DNA of 5,266 bases from an uncultured Rubellimicrobium sp. (lineage in GTDB: Bacteria; Pseudomonadota; Alphaproteobacteria; Rhodobacterales; Rhodobacteraceae), in NCBI GenBank assembly GCA_902805995.1, contig CADCUU010000188.1:1-5266 (forward strand), given 5' to 3'. A model generated the notes under the pieces. That model was not told where the DNA came from and ran no database searches. It was given only the letters and a program-made list of their open reading frames with translations. Shown here in pieces: positions 1 to 5,266 of the stretch. Numbering within the stretch: the first letter of the stretch is position 1; the number at the start of each line of letters is the position of its first letter. The position numbers and the translations under genes are program-made.

Positions 1-562
1 TAAGCACTGCTGGAGCCCGATGACAGGTGCATGTCGTCCCACTTTTCCAGCGGATGGGATCGTTGACGGTATAATGGGCGTCCGGAGGACTACGTAGGTG
101 CGCTTCGTACCGCATGAGTCGCAGGCGAAACGGCTCGCTGCAGCCCCAATGGCTGTGAGGGAGCCCGCTCATTGATCTGCAGATGACCATGGCCTTCCTT
201 GGCGCCTCCGAAGCGGATTGGAACGGGAGATGAGTTGGCCGCAGTTACGGAGAGGTGCGATAGGTTTTGAGTTGAAACAGGGCTTGGCCACTCGCCACAC
301 GAGCCGACACGACCGATTCGCGCCCTTCGCGCCAGCCTCGGAGCCATGCGGCTGACCGTGATAATCCGCCTGCGCCCACCGATGACCCAAGGGAGTGTCC
401 GTGGTCCAACCTGGATGAGCGGCCCGACACGACGTCATGGGCTATCAAGCTGCGAGCAGCGCTCTGTCATGCGCTTCACGGCACGGTCCTGCGCCAGCGC
501 ACGACCGGCCGCTGCGATCCTGCAGGTGGTCGCAACTGGACGAGGTCATGGATCAGCACAAC

Positions 563-585
563 TGTGGTCCCAACCATCCACCACA
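563..585 (+). promoter_or_regulatory. Inverted repeat in the DUF1194 leader
   Basis: TGTGGT (563-568) and ACCACA (580-585) form a perfect 6-bp inverted repeat around an 11-base spacer. It ends 5 bases before the Shine-Dalgarno sequence of the DUF1194 gene. In RNA it could be a short hairpin next to the ribosome binding site, and in DNA a dyad for a regulator. A 6-bp repeat is easily found by chance, so the functional reading is weak. Confidence 0.2.
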
Positions 586-589
586 ATCC

Positions 590-595
590 GGGAGG
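590..595 (+). promoter_or_regulatory. Ribosome binding site of the DUF1194 gene
   Basis: GGGAGG lies 5 bases before the ATG at 601. It decides the start: the same frame is open upstream to 346, but only the 601 start has a strong Shine-Dalgarno sequence and is followed at once by a signal peptide. Confidence 0.8.
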
Positions 596-600
596 TTCGC

Positions 601-1329
601 ATGCTCGTTCGCTCCGCAGGGTGGCTCGCGATGTGGCTAGGGCTCGCAACGCCGGCATTGGCCGAGAATTGCCGCCTCGCGCTCCTGCTGGCCTTGGATG
701 TTTCAGCGTCGGTGTCACCCGCAGACGATCTGTTGCAGCGGCAGGGCTTGGCCCGTGCGCTCCTGTCTCCTGCTGTATCCGACGCCTTCCTCGCTGGCGA
801 TCCTGTGGCGCTACAGGTCTTCGAGTGGGCCGGGGTGTCGTACCAGAGGGCTCTGCTCCCGGGTTGGCGGATGATCCGTACGGAGGACGAGCTTGAGCGA
901 GTAGCCGAAGCGATCGAGGGTCCTCTTGCGCCAACGCTCGACCGGTCCCGGCGCAGGACTGCGGTGGGCGAGGCCCTGGCTTTTGCCCACGGGACCTTCG
1001 ATCAGAGCCCGGACTGTCGTGCCCGAACGCTCGACGTGTCCGGCGACGGGCGGAGCAACGAGGGGCCGACCGCATCCGAAACCTATGCGCGACTGCCCTG
1101 GGGCTCGATCACCGTCAACGCGCTCGTCATCCAGGGGCCGACCCGGGAATGGGGGATCAGTCGCTATTTCGAGCGCTTCGTCCTGCGCGGCCGCGGGGCC
1201 TTCCTTGTCGAAGCCGACGGATACGAGGACTACCGTCGCGCCATGGAAGCGAAGCTCCTGCGGGAGATCGACGAGCCTCTCGCCAGCCGACCAGCAACGG
1301 ACAGTTCCGGATCAAGCGAGCGGGGCTAG
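601..1329 (+). CDS. DUF1194 family secreted protein (VWA-like fold)
   Basis: The 242-residue product has a signal peptide with a basic start (Arg4), a hydrophobic core and a likely cleavage after PALA at residue 21, so it is probably exported to the periplasm. The mature part matches the DUF1194 family. A metal-ion-dependent adhesion motif, DVSAS (Asp33, Ser35, Ser37), sits on the first beta strand. It is followed by RTAVGEAL with the metal-coordinating Thr120, and by the family hallmark DVSGDGRSNEG (from Asp145) for the second Asp. Cys24 and Cys139 could form a disulfide. The C-terminal tail after about residue 228 is polar and probably disordered. The family has no established biochemical role; a von Willebrand A fold suggests divalent-metal-dependent protein binding. 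The gene stands alone and converges with the broken peroxidase gene, with about 120 bases between their stops. Family assignment is from motif memory and is strong; function is unknown. Confidence 0.88.
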   Translation: MLVRSAGWLAMWLGLATPALAENCRLALLLALDVSASVSPADDLLQRQGLARALLSPAVSDAFLAGDPVALQVFEWAGVSYQRALLPGWRMIRTEDELERVAEAIEGPLAPTLDRSRRRTAVGEALAFAHGTFDQSPDCRARTLDVSGDGRSNEGPTASETYARLPWGSITVNALVIQGPTREWGISRYFERFVLRGRGAFLVEADGYEDYRRAMEAKLLREIDEPLASRPATDSSGSSERG

Positions 1330-1356
1330 TGAGCCGGGGTCCGAGCCTCCGAGGCC

Positions 1357-1397
1357 GGTTCCGTTGTCCATCAGCCATTCACGGTCAAGACGGAACC
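1357..1397. terminator. Possible hairpin between convergent genes
   Basis: GGTTCCGT (1357-1364) and ACGGAACC (1390-1397) are perfectly complementary over 8 bp, with a 25-base loop. They lie between the stops of the DUF1194 gene and the peroxidase pseudogene. The position suits a shared, bidirectional transcription end. However, the loop is long and there is no T-run on either side, so it is not a standard intrinsic terminator. Confidence 0.25.
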
Positions 1398-1450
1398 TGC
1401 CGCCGATCCGAGCCATCGTCATCCCCCGGCTAAGATGCGCTCCAAGCCGC

Positions 1451-2568
1451 CTACCGGCTCTGCTCGGTGAGGTCGTCGAACGGATTCGGCAGCGGGGTCG
1501 CCTCCGTTCTGCGCGGGAGGACGGGATGCTCGACCCGGGGCTGCTCGCCCAACAGACCGTTCAGGCAAGCGAAAATCGCGACGATGTCCGCCTCCGCAAT
1601 CTCGGTGTCGAGTTGCGCGTTCGCCATGATGTCCACGGCTTCTGGCAACGACCGGACCGCGCCTGAATGGAAGTAGGGCGGCGTAAGGGCCACGTTGCGC
1701 AACGGCGCGGCGCGGAACACGTAGTCGTCCGATGCCGTCTCCATCACGGCGAAGCGGCCACGGTCGCCCTCGGGCACGACGTTGGCGCCAAGCCGCTCCA
1801 CCACGCCGAAGGGATGATGATCCCGCCCGCCGAAGTTGACGCCCGAATGGCACGACGCGCAGCCCGCATCGATGAAGAGCGCGAGGCCCCGCTTCTGGTC
1901 GACCGACAGGGCTGCTTCATCGCCCGTCATCCAGCAGTCGAAGGCCGCGCCGCAAATGACTAGCGTTTCCTCGGACGCGGCAATCGCGGTCGAAAAGTTG
2001 GCGAAGCATACCGGTTCGGCTTCGTCCGGAAAGGCATCGACGAAATGCTGGCAGTAAGCTTCCACGGAATTGAGCGTCGCCACCACTTGGTCTGGGGTGT
2101 TGTTTATCTCGACGGCGGCCTGCACGGGGCCTATCGCCAGTTCGGCCAGGTCGGCCGCGCGACCGTCCCAGAACTGGGCGTCATCGAAGGGCGCGTTCTA
2201 GACGGTGGGTGCATTGCGCGGCCCCTTCTGTCAGCCATGCCCGATCGAGGTCGGCAGCGCGTCGACGCCCCCTATCCCGACGTTGTGGCAGCTCTGGCAG
2301 GAGAAAAGGCCCGACGAAGACATGCGCGGGTCAAAGAACCGCGCGGCGCCAAGCTCCCGCCGGGTCGCCTCGATGGCGTCCGACTGAGGGGCAGTTGGGA
2401 GGGTGACGTCGAACAGATCCTGCGCGACCTGTCGCAGGTCCTCGTCGGTGGCGTAGATAGGGGCGATCTCTGCCGGGACAGGGGCATCCTCCGGCGCGGG
2501 CAAGACGTCGTGGGCTTGGGCGACCCCGCCGAACATCAGAACGAGAGCGGAATCGTGATTGTCGACAT
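1451..2568 (-). pseudogene. Broken di-heme cytochrome c peroxidase (MauG/CcpA family)
   Basis: The reading frame encodes a periplasmic di-heme peroxidase, a family that reduces hydrogen peroxide using electrons from cytochrome c or related donors. Numbering codons from the in-frame ATG at 2581, the N-terminal heme motif is CQSCH (95-99) after FDPRMSSSG. The C-terminal heme motif is CASCH (241-245), followed by the family signature LRNVALTPPYFHSG. One continuous frame joins both halves, but it has a TGA at 2233-2231 (codon 117, between GHG and QKGPRNAPTV) and a TAG at 2200-2198 (codon 128, before NAPFDDAQFWDG). The start with a good ribosome binding site, ATG at 2568, is out of frame with the body and hits a TGA after 10 codons. 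Restored, the protein would be about 370 residues, normal for the family. Three independent lesions and several unusual cysteines mark a decaying gene. Neither half alone could form the two-heme enzyme. A sequencing fault could explain one lesion but hardly three. Confidence 0.88.
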
Positions 2569-2575
2569 GGCAATA

Positions 2576-2579
2576 CCTC
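2576..2579 (-). promoter_or_regulatory. Ribosome binding site of the peroxidase pseudogene
   Basis: On the minus strand GAGG (2579-2576) lies 7 bases before the ATG at 2568-2566, ideal spacing. The alternative ATG at 2581-2579 is in frame with the body but has no Shine-Dalgarno sequence and overlaps this one. This is the main reason to think the ancestral start was at 2568 and that a frameshift followed. Confidence 0.6.
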
Positions 2580-2702
2580 ATGCTTGGTAAAGGACCGAGG
2601 AGGTCGATACAGTGTCCACAGCGCGAGCACCTGACCCTCGGAGAGGGGCGGTCAAGCGGGTAAGAGCCCCGCCCGGCAGCACCGTCCAGGGGGGGCCGCG
2701 GC

Positions 2703-2717
2703 TAACGCGACCCGTTA
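2703..2717. promoter_or_regulatory. Operator-like dyad upstream of the transporter operon
   Basis: TAACGCGACCCGTTA is a 15-bp near-perfect dyad centred on 2710. Six of seven base pairs match, and the outer TAACG/CGTTA arms are perfect. It lies about 190 bases before the binding-protein start. The size and symmetry suit a dimeric repressor site, but no regulator gene is in the window to pair it with. Confidence 0.3.
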
Positions 2718-2809
2718 CCCACGGGGCCCTAAGCTCCCGATACCATGTGGCGATCTGGCTGAAATGCCTGCTCGTTTGGCTGGGAACGGGTTCGGGGGGA
2801 GTGACTTTC

Positions 2810-2823
2810 GCGGCCCGGGCCGC
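2810..2823. repeat. 14-bp perfect palindrome
   Basis: GCGGCCCGGGCCGC reads the same on both strands. It lies about 85 bases upstream of the binding-protein start, where an operator or 5' leader structure could sit. It is pure G+C, so chance is a real explanation in this background. Confidence 0.4.
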
Positions 2824-2833
2824 TCCATTGGGA

Positions 2834-2875
2834 TCGTTGGCGAATCAACGAATCAAGGGCGCCAGCAGCGCGCCC
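2834..2875 (+). repeat. Tandem octamer and two small hairpins in the 5' leader
   Basis: CGAATCAA occurs twice in direct tandem (2841-2848 and 2849-2856). TCGTTG (2834-2839) pairs with CAACGA (2846-2851) around a 6-base loop. Directly after, GGGCGC (2857-2862) pairs with GCGCCC (2870-2875) around a 7-base loop. The second hairpin ends 19 bases before the Shine-Dalgarno sequence of the binding-protein gene. Together they could structure the mRNA leader; the functional reading is speculative. Confidence 0.3.
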
Positions 2876-2894
2876 GGCAACAGCTAACTTCGAC

Positions 2895-2904
2895 AGGGAA
2901 AGAG
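2895..2904 (+). promoter_or_regulatory. Ribosome binding site of the binding-protein gene
   Basis: AGGGA (2895-2899) within the purine tract AGGGAAAGAG precedes the ATG at 2906 by 6 bases. It supports this start, which is followed directly by a signal peptide. Confidence 0.75.
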
Positions 2905-2905
2905 C

Positions 2906-3949
2906 ATGACACCATACATCCAACGCCTGGGACTCGCGGCGGCGTCGTTCCTCGCGCTCGCGGCGCCTGCGGCTGCCCGGGACCTCACGGTGGTTTCCTG
3001 GGGCGGCAACTACCAGGACGCCCAGCGCGAGATTTTCTTCGAGCCCTTCACCGCTGAGACTGGGACGCCGCTGATCGAGGAGTCCTGGGACGGCGGCTAC
3101 GGCGTGATCGCCGCCCAGATGCAGTCTGGCGAGCCGAGCTGGGACATGGTCCAGGTCGAGACTGAGGAGCTGATGCTGGGCTGCGCCGACGGCCTCTACG
3201 AGCCCATCGACTGGGACCGTTTGGGCGGGCAGGACCGCTTCGTTCCCGCCGCCGTCCACGAATGCGGCGTGGGCGCCATCCTCTGGTCCACCGGCCTCAG
3301 CTACGACGCCGACAAGCTCGCGACCCCGCCAACGAGCTGGGCTGACTTCTGGGATACCGAAACCTTCCCCGGCAAGCGCGGCCTGCGGCGCGGGCCCAAA
3401 TATGCCCTCGAATTCGCGCTCATGGCGGACGGCGTCCCGGCGGCCGAGGTCTATGACGTCCTGCGCAGTCCGGAGGGCGTGGACCGCGCTTTCGCCAAGC
3501 TCGATGAGATCAAGGGCGACGTGATCTGGTGGGAAGCCGGGGCCCAGTCGATCCAGCTCCTCGCTGCCGGAGAGGTCGTCATGACCTCCGCCTACAACGG
3601 CCGCCTCGAGGGGCTGAACACGACCGAGGGCACCAACCTCCAGATCGTCTGGCCGGGCAGCGTCTATGCCGTGGACAGCTGGGTGATCCTTGCCGGAAGC
3701 CCGAACGTGGACGCGGCTTATGACTTCCTCAACTTCACCAACGAGCCCGAGCATCAGGCCAAGCTTCCCAACTACATCACCTATGGCCTGCCCGTGGTCG
3801 AGGCCGCGGCCCTGGTCCCGCCCGAGCTTCAGGCCAAGCTCCCCACGGCCGAGGCCAACCTCGAAGGTGCGCTCGAACTCGACGGCGACTTCTGGGTGGA
3901 CAACATCGAGGCATTGAACGCCCGCTTCGACGCCTGGCTGGCGCAGTGA
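2906..3949 (+). CDS. ABC transporter periplasmic substrate-binding protein (PotD-like)
   Basis: The 347-residue product is a family 1-type extracellular solute-binding protein of the spermidine/putrescine (PotD/PotF) group. A signal peptide with hydrophobic core 8-22 is cleaved after PAAA (residue 24). The mature protein begins with the typical RDLTVVSWGG strand. Other family marks are SWDMVQVE (78-85), ILWSTGLSYD with PTSWADFWD (142-150), GAQSIQLLAAGEVVMTSAYNGR (212-233) and AVDSWVILAGSPN (255-267). Length is normal for the group. Cys93 and Cys120 are the only cysteines and probably form a disulfide. The protein would bind solute in the periplasm and dock on the permease encoded downstream. 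The exact substrate cannot be read from the sequence; polyamines are the group name, but many rhodobacterial members are uncharacterised or bind other small solutes. The gene leads the operon, and the stem-loop behind it suggests expression in excess over the permease. Confidence 0.92.
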   Translation: MTPYIQRLGLAAASFLALAAPAAARDLTVVSWGGNYQDAQREIFFEPFTAETGTPLIEESWDGGYGVIAAQMQSGEPSWDMVQVETEELMLGCADGLYEPIDWDRLGGQDRFVPAAVHECGVGAILWSTGLSYDADKLATPPTSWADFWDTETFPGKRGLRRGPKYALEFALMADGVPAAEVYDVLRSPEGVDRAFAKLDEIKGDVIWWEAGAQSIQLLAAGEVVMTSAYNGRLEGLNTTEGTNLQIVWPGSVYAVDSWVILAGSPNVDAAYDFLNFTNEPEHQAKLPNYITYGLPVVEAAALVPPELQAKLPTAEANLEGALELDGDFWVDNIEALNARFDAWLAQ

Positions 3950-3971
3950 CGGCCCTTTAGGGACATTCCCA

Positions 3972-4001
3972 AGGCAGCGAGGGGTCCATCCTTCGCTGCC
4001 T
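3972..4001 (+). promoter_or_regulatory. Intergenic stem-loop between binding-protein and permease genes
   Basis: The arms 3972-3982 (AGGCAGCGAGG) and 3991-4001 (CTTCGCTGCCT) form an 11-bp stem with one G-U pair around an 8-base loop. It starts 22 bases after the binding-protein stop. No T-run follows, so it is not a full intrinsic terminator. In ABC importer operons such structures often protect the upstream mRNA from 3' decay or partly stop transcription, raising binding protein over membrane subunit. That role is inferred from position. Confidence 0.6.
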
Positions 4002-4013
4002 GCACCACCCTCC

Positions 4014-4017
4014 AGGA
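4014..4017 (+). promoter_or_regulatory. Ribosome binding site of the 17-codon ORF
   Basis: AGGA lies 5 bases before the ATG at 4023. It is the clearest Shine-Dalgarno match in the spacer and would load ribosomes onto the mini-ORF rather than directly onto the permease. Confidence 0.4.
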
Positions 4018-4022
4018 CACCG

Positions 4023-4076
4023 ATGGCCGTACCTCGCTCCGCCCCGATCCTGCCTCGCGCCGGGATGCCGTCATGA
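4023..4076 (+). CDS. Possible 17-residue leader peptide coupled to the permease
   Basis: This short ORF encodes MAVPRSAPILPRAGMPS. It begins behind an AGGA Shine-Dalgarno sequence, and its TGA stop overlaps the permease ATG as ATGA (4073-4076), a layout typical of translational coupling. The peptide resembles nothing known to me and is rich in Pro, Ala and Arg. It could be a coupling leader, the remnant of a lost gene, or chance. The permease also has a usable GGGA at 4062-4065, so coupling is not strictly needed. Confidence 0.35.
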   Translation: MAVPRSAPILPRAGMPS

Positions 4077-5254
4077 GCCGCCGTTCGGCTGCTCGCCTTC
4101 GCGCGGCTCTCCTGCTAGCACCGCTGGTGCTTTTTCTCGCCGTGTTCTTCGTCTGGCCCTTGGTGAGCGTGCTGACGACCGCCGTGCGCAACGAGTCCGT
4201 CGCCGGGGCCTTCCCAGGGACGGCCGCGGCGATGCCGGGGTGGGACGGGACGGGCCTGCCCGGGCCGGAGATCGAGGCGGCTCTTCTCGCGGACCTCCGC
4301 GTCGTTGATCGGCGCACGTTGGGTGGCGCGGTGGGCCGGCTCAACTCTGCGGTGCCGGGCTTCCGGTCCCTCATCTCGGCCACGGCCGAGGCGGCGCGCA
4401 GTGCGCCCGAGAACGCCCCGCCCGCCCTCGCTAGCATCGATCCCCGGTGGGAGGAGCGCGCCTACTGGAACACGATCCGCTCGGCGCTGCGGCCCTACAC
4501 CGACCGGAACCTGCTCGCGGCCTTCGACCTTGGCCGCGATGAGGGGGGCAGCATCGCGCCGCTCCCGCCAGAGGCATCGGCCAACCGCGTGATCCTTTGG
4601 CGCACCTTCACGATCAGCGCCACGATCACCCTGTGCTGCCTCGTGCTGGGCCTCCCTTACGCGCTGATCGCCGCCTCGGTCTCGGGCTGGCGTCGGAACG
4701 CGATGCTGGTCGCGGTTCTGCTGCCGCTCTGGACCTCGCTCCTCGTGCGAACGGCGGCGTGGTACATCGTGCTGCAGGACAACGGCGTGGTGAACGATGT
4801 CCTCCTGGCGCTGGGGGTGATCAAGGCGCCGCTTCCTCTGATCTTCAACCGTGTCGGCGTGGTGATCGCCATGACCCACGTCCTGCTGCCCTTTATGGTC
4901 CTGCCCATCTATACGGTGCTCATCACCATCCCCCGCACCCTGATGCCGGCCGCGGCCTCCCTGGGCGCGCCGCCCTGGACGGCGTTCCGGCGCGTCCTGC
5001 TGCCGTTGGCCATGCCGGGGGTCCTGTCTGGGGTGCTGCTCGTCTTCATGGTGGCTATCGGCTACTATATCACGCCCGCTCTCCTTGGCGGCCCCGGTGA
5101 TCAGATGATCTCGGGCACGATCGCCTTCTACGCGCTCGAGACCGCGAACTGGAGCATGGCGGGGGCCTTGGGCATCATCCTTCTCGGCGCGACCCTCGTA
5201 CTTTATGCGCTCTATGGCCGCTTCTCGTGGTCGGGCTCGCCGATGGGGATGTGA
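4073..5254 (+). CDS. ABC transporter inner-membrane permease (PotB-like)
   Basis: The 393-residue product is an integral membrane permease of the spermidine/putrescine type. Predicted membrane segments lie at about 11-35, 177-201, 208-232, 259-285, 316-338 and 361-383, giving six helices. The ATPase-contact loop (EAA motif) is at about 293-316, AAASLGAPPWTAF with LLPLAMPG, keeping the central Gly298. Other family marks are LLPLWTSLLVRTAAW (216-230), MTHVLLPFMVLPIY (267-280) and GYYITPALLGGPGDQMISG (330-348). About 140 residues between helices 1 and 2 form a large, probably periplasmic domain with conserved-looking SIDPRW, PYTD and FDLGRD. Small permeases of this type have only a short loop there, but a long-loop subgroup near 400 residues is familiar from alphaproteobacteria. 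A GGGA at 4062-4065, 7 bases before the start, and the ATGA overlap with the mini-ORF support this start. It should pair with a second permease and an ATPase encoded beyond the window. Confidence 0.9.
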   Translation: MSRRSAARLRAALLLAPLVLFLAVFFVWPLVSVLTTAVRNESVAGAFPGTAAAMPGWDGTGLPGPEIEAALLADLRVVDRRTLGGAVGRLNSAVPGFRSLISATAEAARSAPENAPPALASIDPRWEERAYWNTIRSALRPYTDRNLLAAFDLGRDEGGSIAPLPPEASANRVILWRTFTISATITLCCLVLGLPYALIAASVSGWRRNAMLVAVLLPLWTSLLVRTAAWYIVLQDNGVVNDVLLALGVIKAPLPLIFNRVGVVIAMTHVLLPFMVLPIYTVLITIPRTLMPAAASLGAPPWTAFRRVLLPLAMPGVLSGVLLVFMVAIGYYITPALLGGPGDQMISGTIAFYALETANWSMAGALGIILLGATLVLYALYGRFSWSGSPMGM

Positions 5255-5266
5255 TCGCCATCCAAG
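5251..5266 (+). CDS. Possible start of the next operon gene, cut by the window edge
   Basis: A GTG at 5251-5253 overlaps the permease stop as GTGA and opens a frame reading VIAIQ to the end of the window. Tightly overlapping permease genes are usual in such operons, so this may be the second permease. GGGG at 5245-5248 is only 2 bases upstream, short for a Shine-Dalgarno sequence. The true start may lie further on. Confidence 0.25.

Larger units (their letters stand above)
1..600. other. Gene-free stretch upstream of the DUF1194 gene
   Basis: I see no supportable gene here. All six frames contain only short open stretches on both strands. Their translations are rich in Arg, Ser and Pro, as expected for non-coding G+C-rich DNA, and resemble no family I know. 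The open frame of the DUF1194 gene extends back to base 346, but that part carries no signal peptide or domain and lies ahead of a much better start at 601. Base composition looks more mixed than in the transporter genes to the right, so the stretch may be decayed sequence or a long intergenic region. No tRNA, CRISPR repeat or insertion-sequence end could be recognised. Confidence 0.5.
2569..2905. promoter_or_regulatory. Divergent intergenic region, probable transporter promoter region
   Basis: About 340 bases separate the start of the minus-strand peroxidase pseudogene from the start of the plus-strand binding-protein gene, so promoters for both should lie here. I see no convincing -35/-10 pair in either direction. 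The region holds several dyads: TAACG-N5-CGTTA at 2703-2717, a 14-bp perfect palindrome at 2810-2823, and small hairpins at 2834-2851 and 2857-2875. No protein-coding gene is supported inside it. Confidence 0.45.

Noticed and set aside
63..75. TTGACG next to TATAAT as a promoter
   Set aside because: The two boxes are only one base apart, so they cannot form one promoter. Neither has a partner at 16-18 bases, and the nearest gene starts over 500 bases away.
169..448. Minus-strand open frames upstream of the DUF1194 gene
   Set aside because: They are short, overlap one another and have compositions typical of chance frames. No domain or good ribosome site was seen.
346..600. N-terminal extension of the DUF1194 frame
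   Set aside because: The extension has no recognisable domain and would bury the signal peptide. The ATG at 601 has a clear GGGAGG and is followed by a normal signal sequence.
1451..2125. Separate single-heme cytochrome gene starting at the GTG at 2125
   Set aside because: This frame continues upstream through the two stops into the first heme domain. The GTG is simply a Val codon in family sequence, with no signal peptide after it.
2752..2775. Sigma-54-like promoter (GG and GC elements)
   Set aside because: TGGC and the next suitable GC are two bases too far apart for the fixed -24/-12 spacing.
2729..3754. Long minus-strand open frame opposite the binding-protein gene
   Set aside because: It is the antisense shadow of a strongly supported gene; its translation lacks any family signature and is a product of G+C bias.
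4115..4879. Long minus-strand open frame opposite the permease gene
   Set aside because: It mirrors the permease codons, gives a His/Arg-rich, low-complexity product and has no ribosome site.

Overview
The window is G+C-rich DNA, by eye roughly two-thirds G+C. It looks like alphaproteobacterial, most likely rhodobacterial, chromosome. The basis is codon choice dominated by GCC, CTC, GAC and GGC, plus a DUF1194 protein, a MauG/CcpA-type cytochrome c peroxidase and a PotD/PotB-type ABC transporter. The taxonomic placement is inference, not a sequence match.

Layout. Bases 1-600 hold no gene I can support. At 601-1329 (+) lies a secreted DUF1194 (von Willebrand A-like) protein with a good ribosome binding site and signal peptide. 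Converging on it, at 2568-1451 (-), is a di-heme cytochrome c peroxidase gene that is clearly broken. Its two CxxCH heme motifs are separated by two in-frame stop codons, and the start codon with the best ribosome binding site is out of frame with the body. Bases 2569-2905 form a divergent intergenic region with several small inverted repeats. From 2906 rightwards runs an ABC importer operon: a periplasmic substrate-binding protein (2906-3949), a 123-bp spacer with a strong stem-loop and a 17-codon leader-like ORF, then an inner-membrane permease (4073-5254). The permease stop overlaps a possible GTG start of the next gene, probably the second permease or the ATPase, which is cut by the window edge.

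How the genes work together. The binding protein would capture a small cationic or polyamine-like solute in the periplasm and hand it to the permease. The partner permease and the ATPase are not in the window. The stem-loop between them would let the binding protein be made in excess over the membrane subunit. The DUF1194 gene and the peroxidase pseudogene show no functional tie to the transporter.

I did not find a convincing new biological system. The most useful observations are the multiply damaged peroxidase gene, the stem-loop plus ATGA-coupled mini-ORF ahead of the permease, and the operator-like palindromes upstream of the binding protein.
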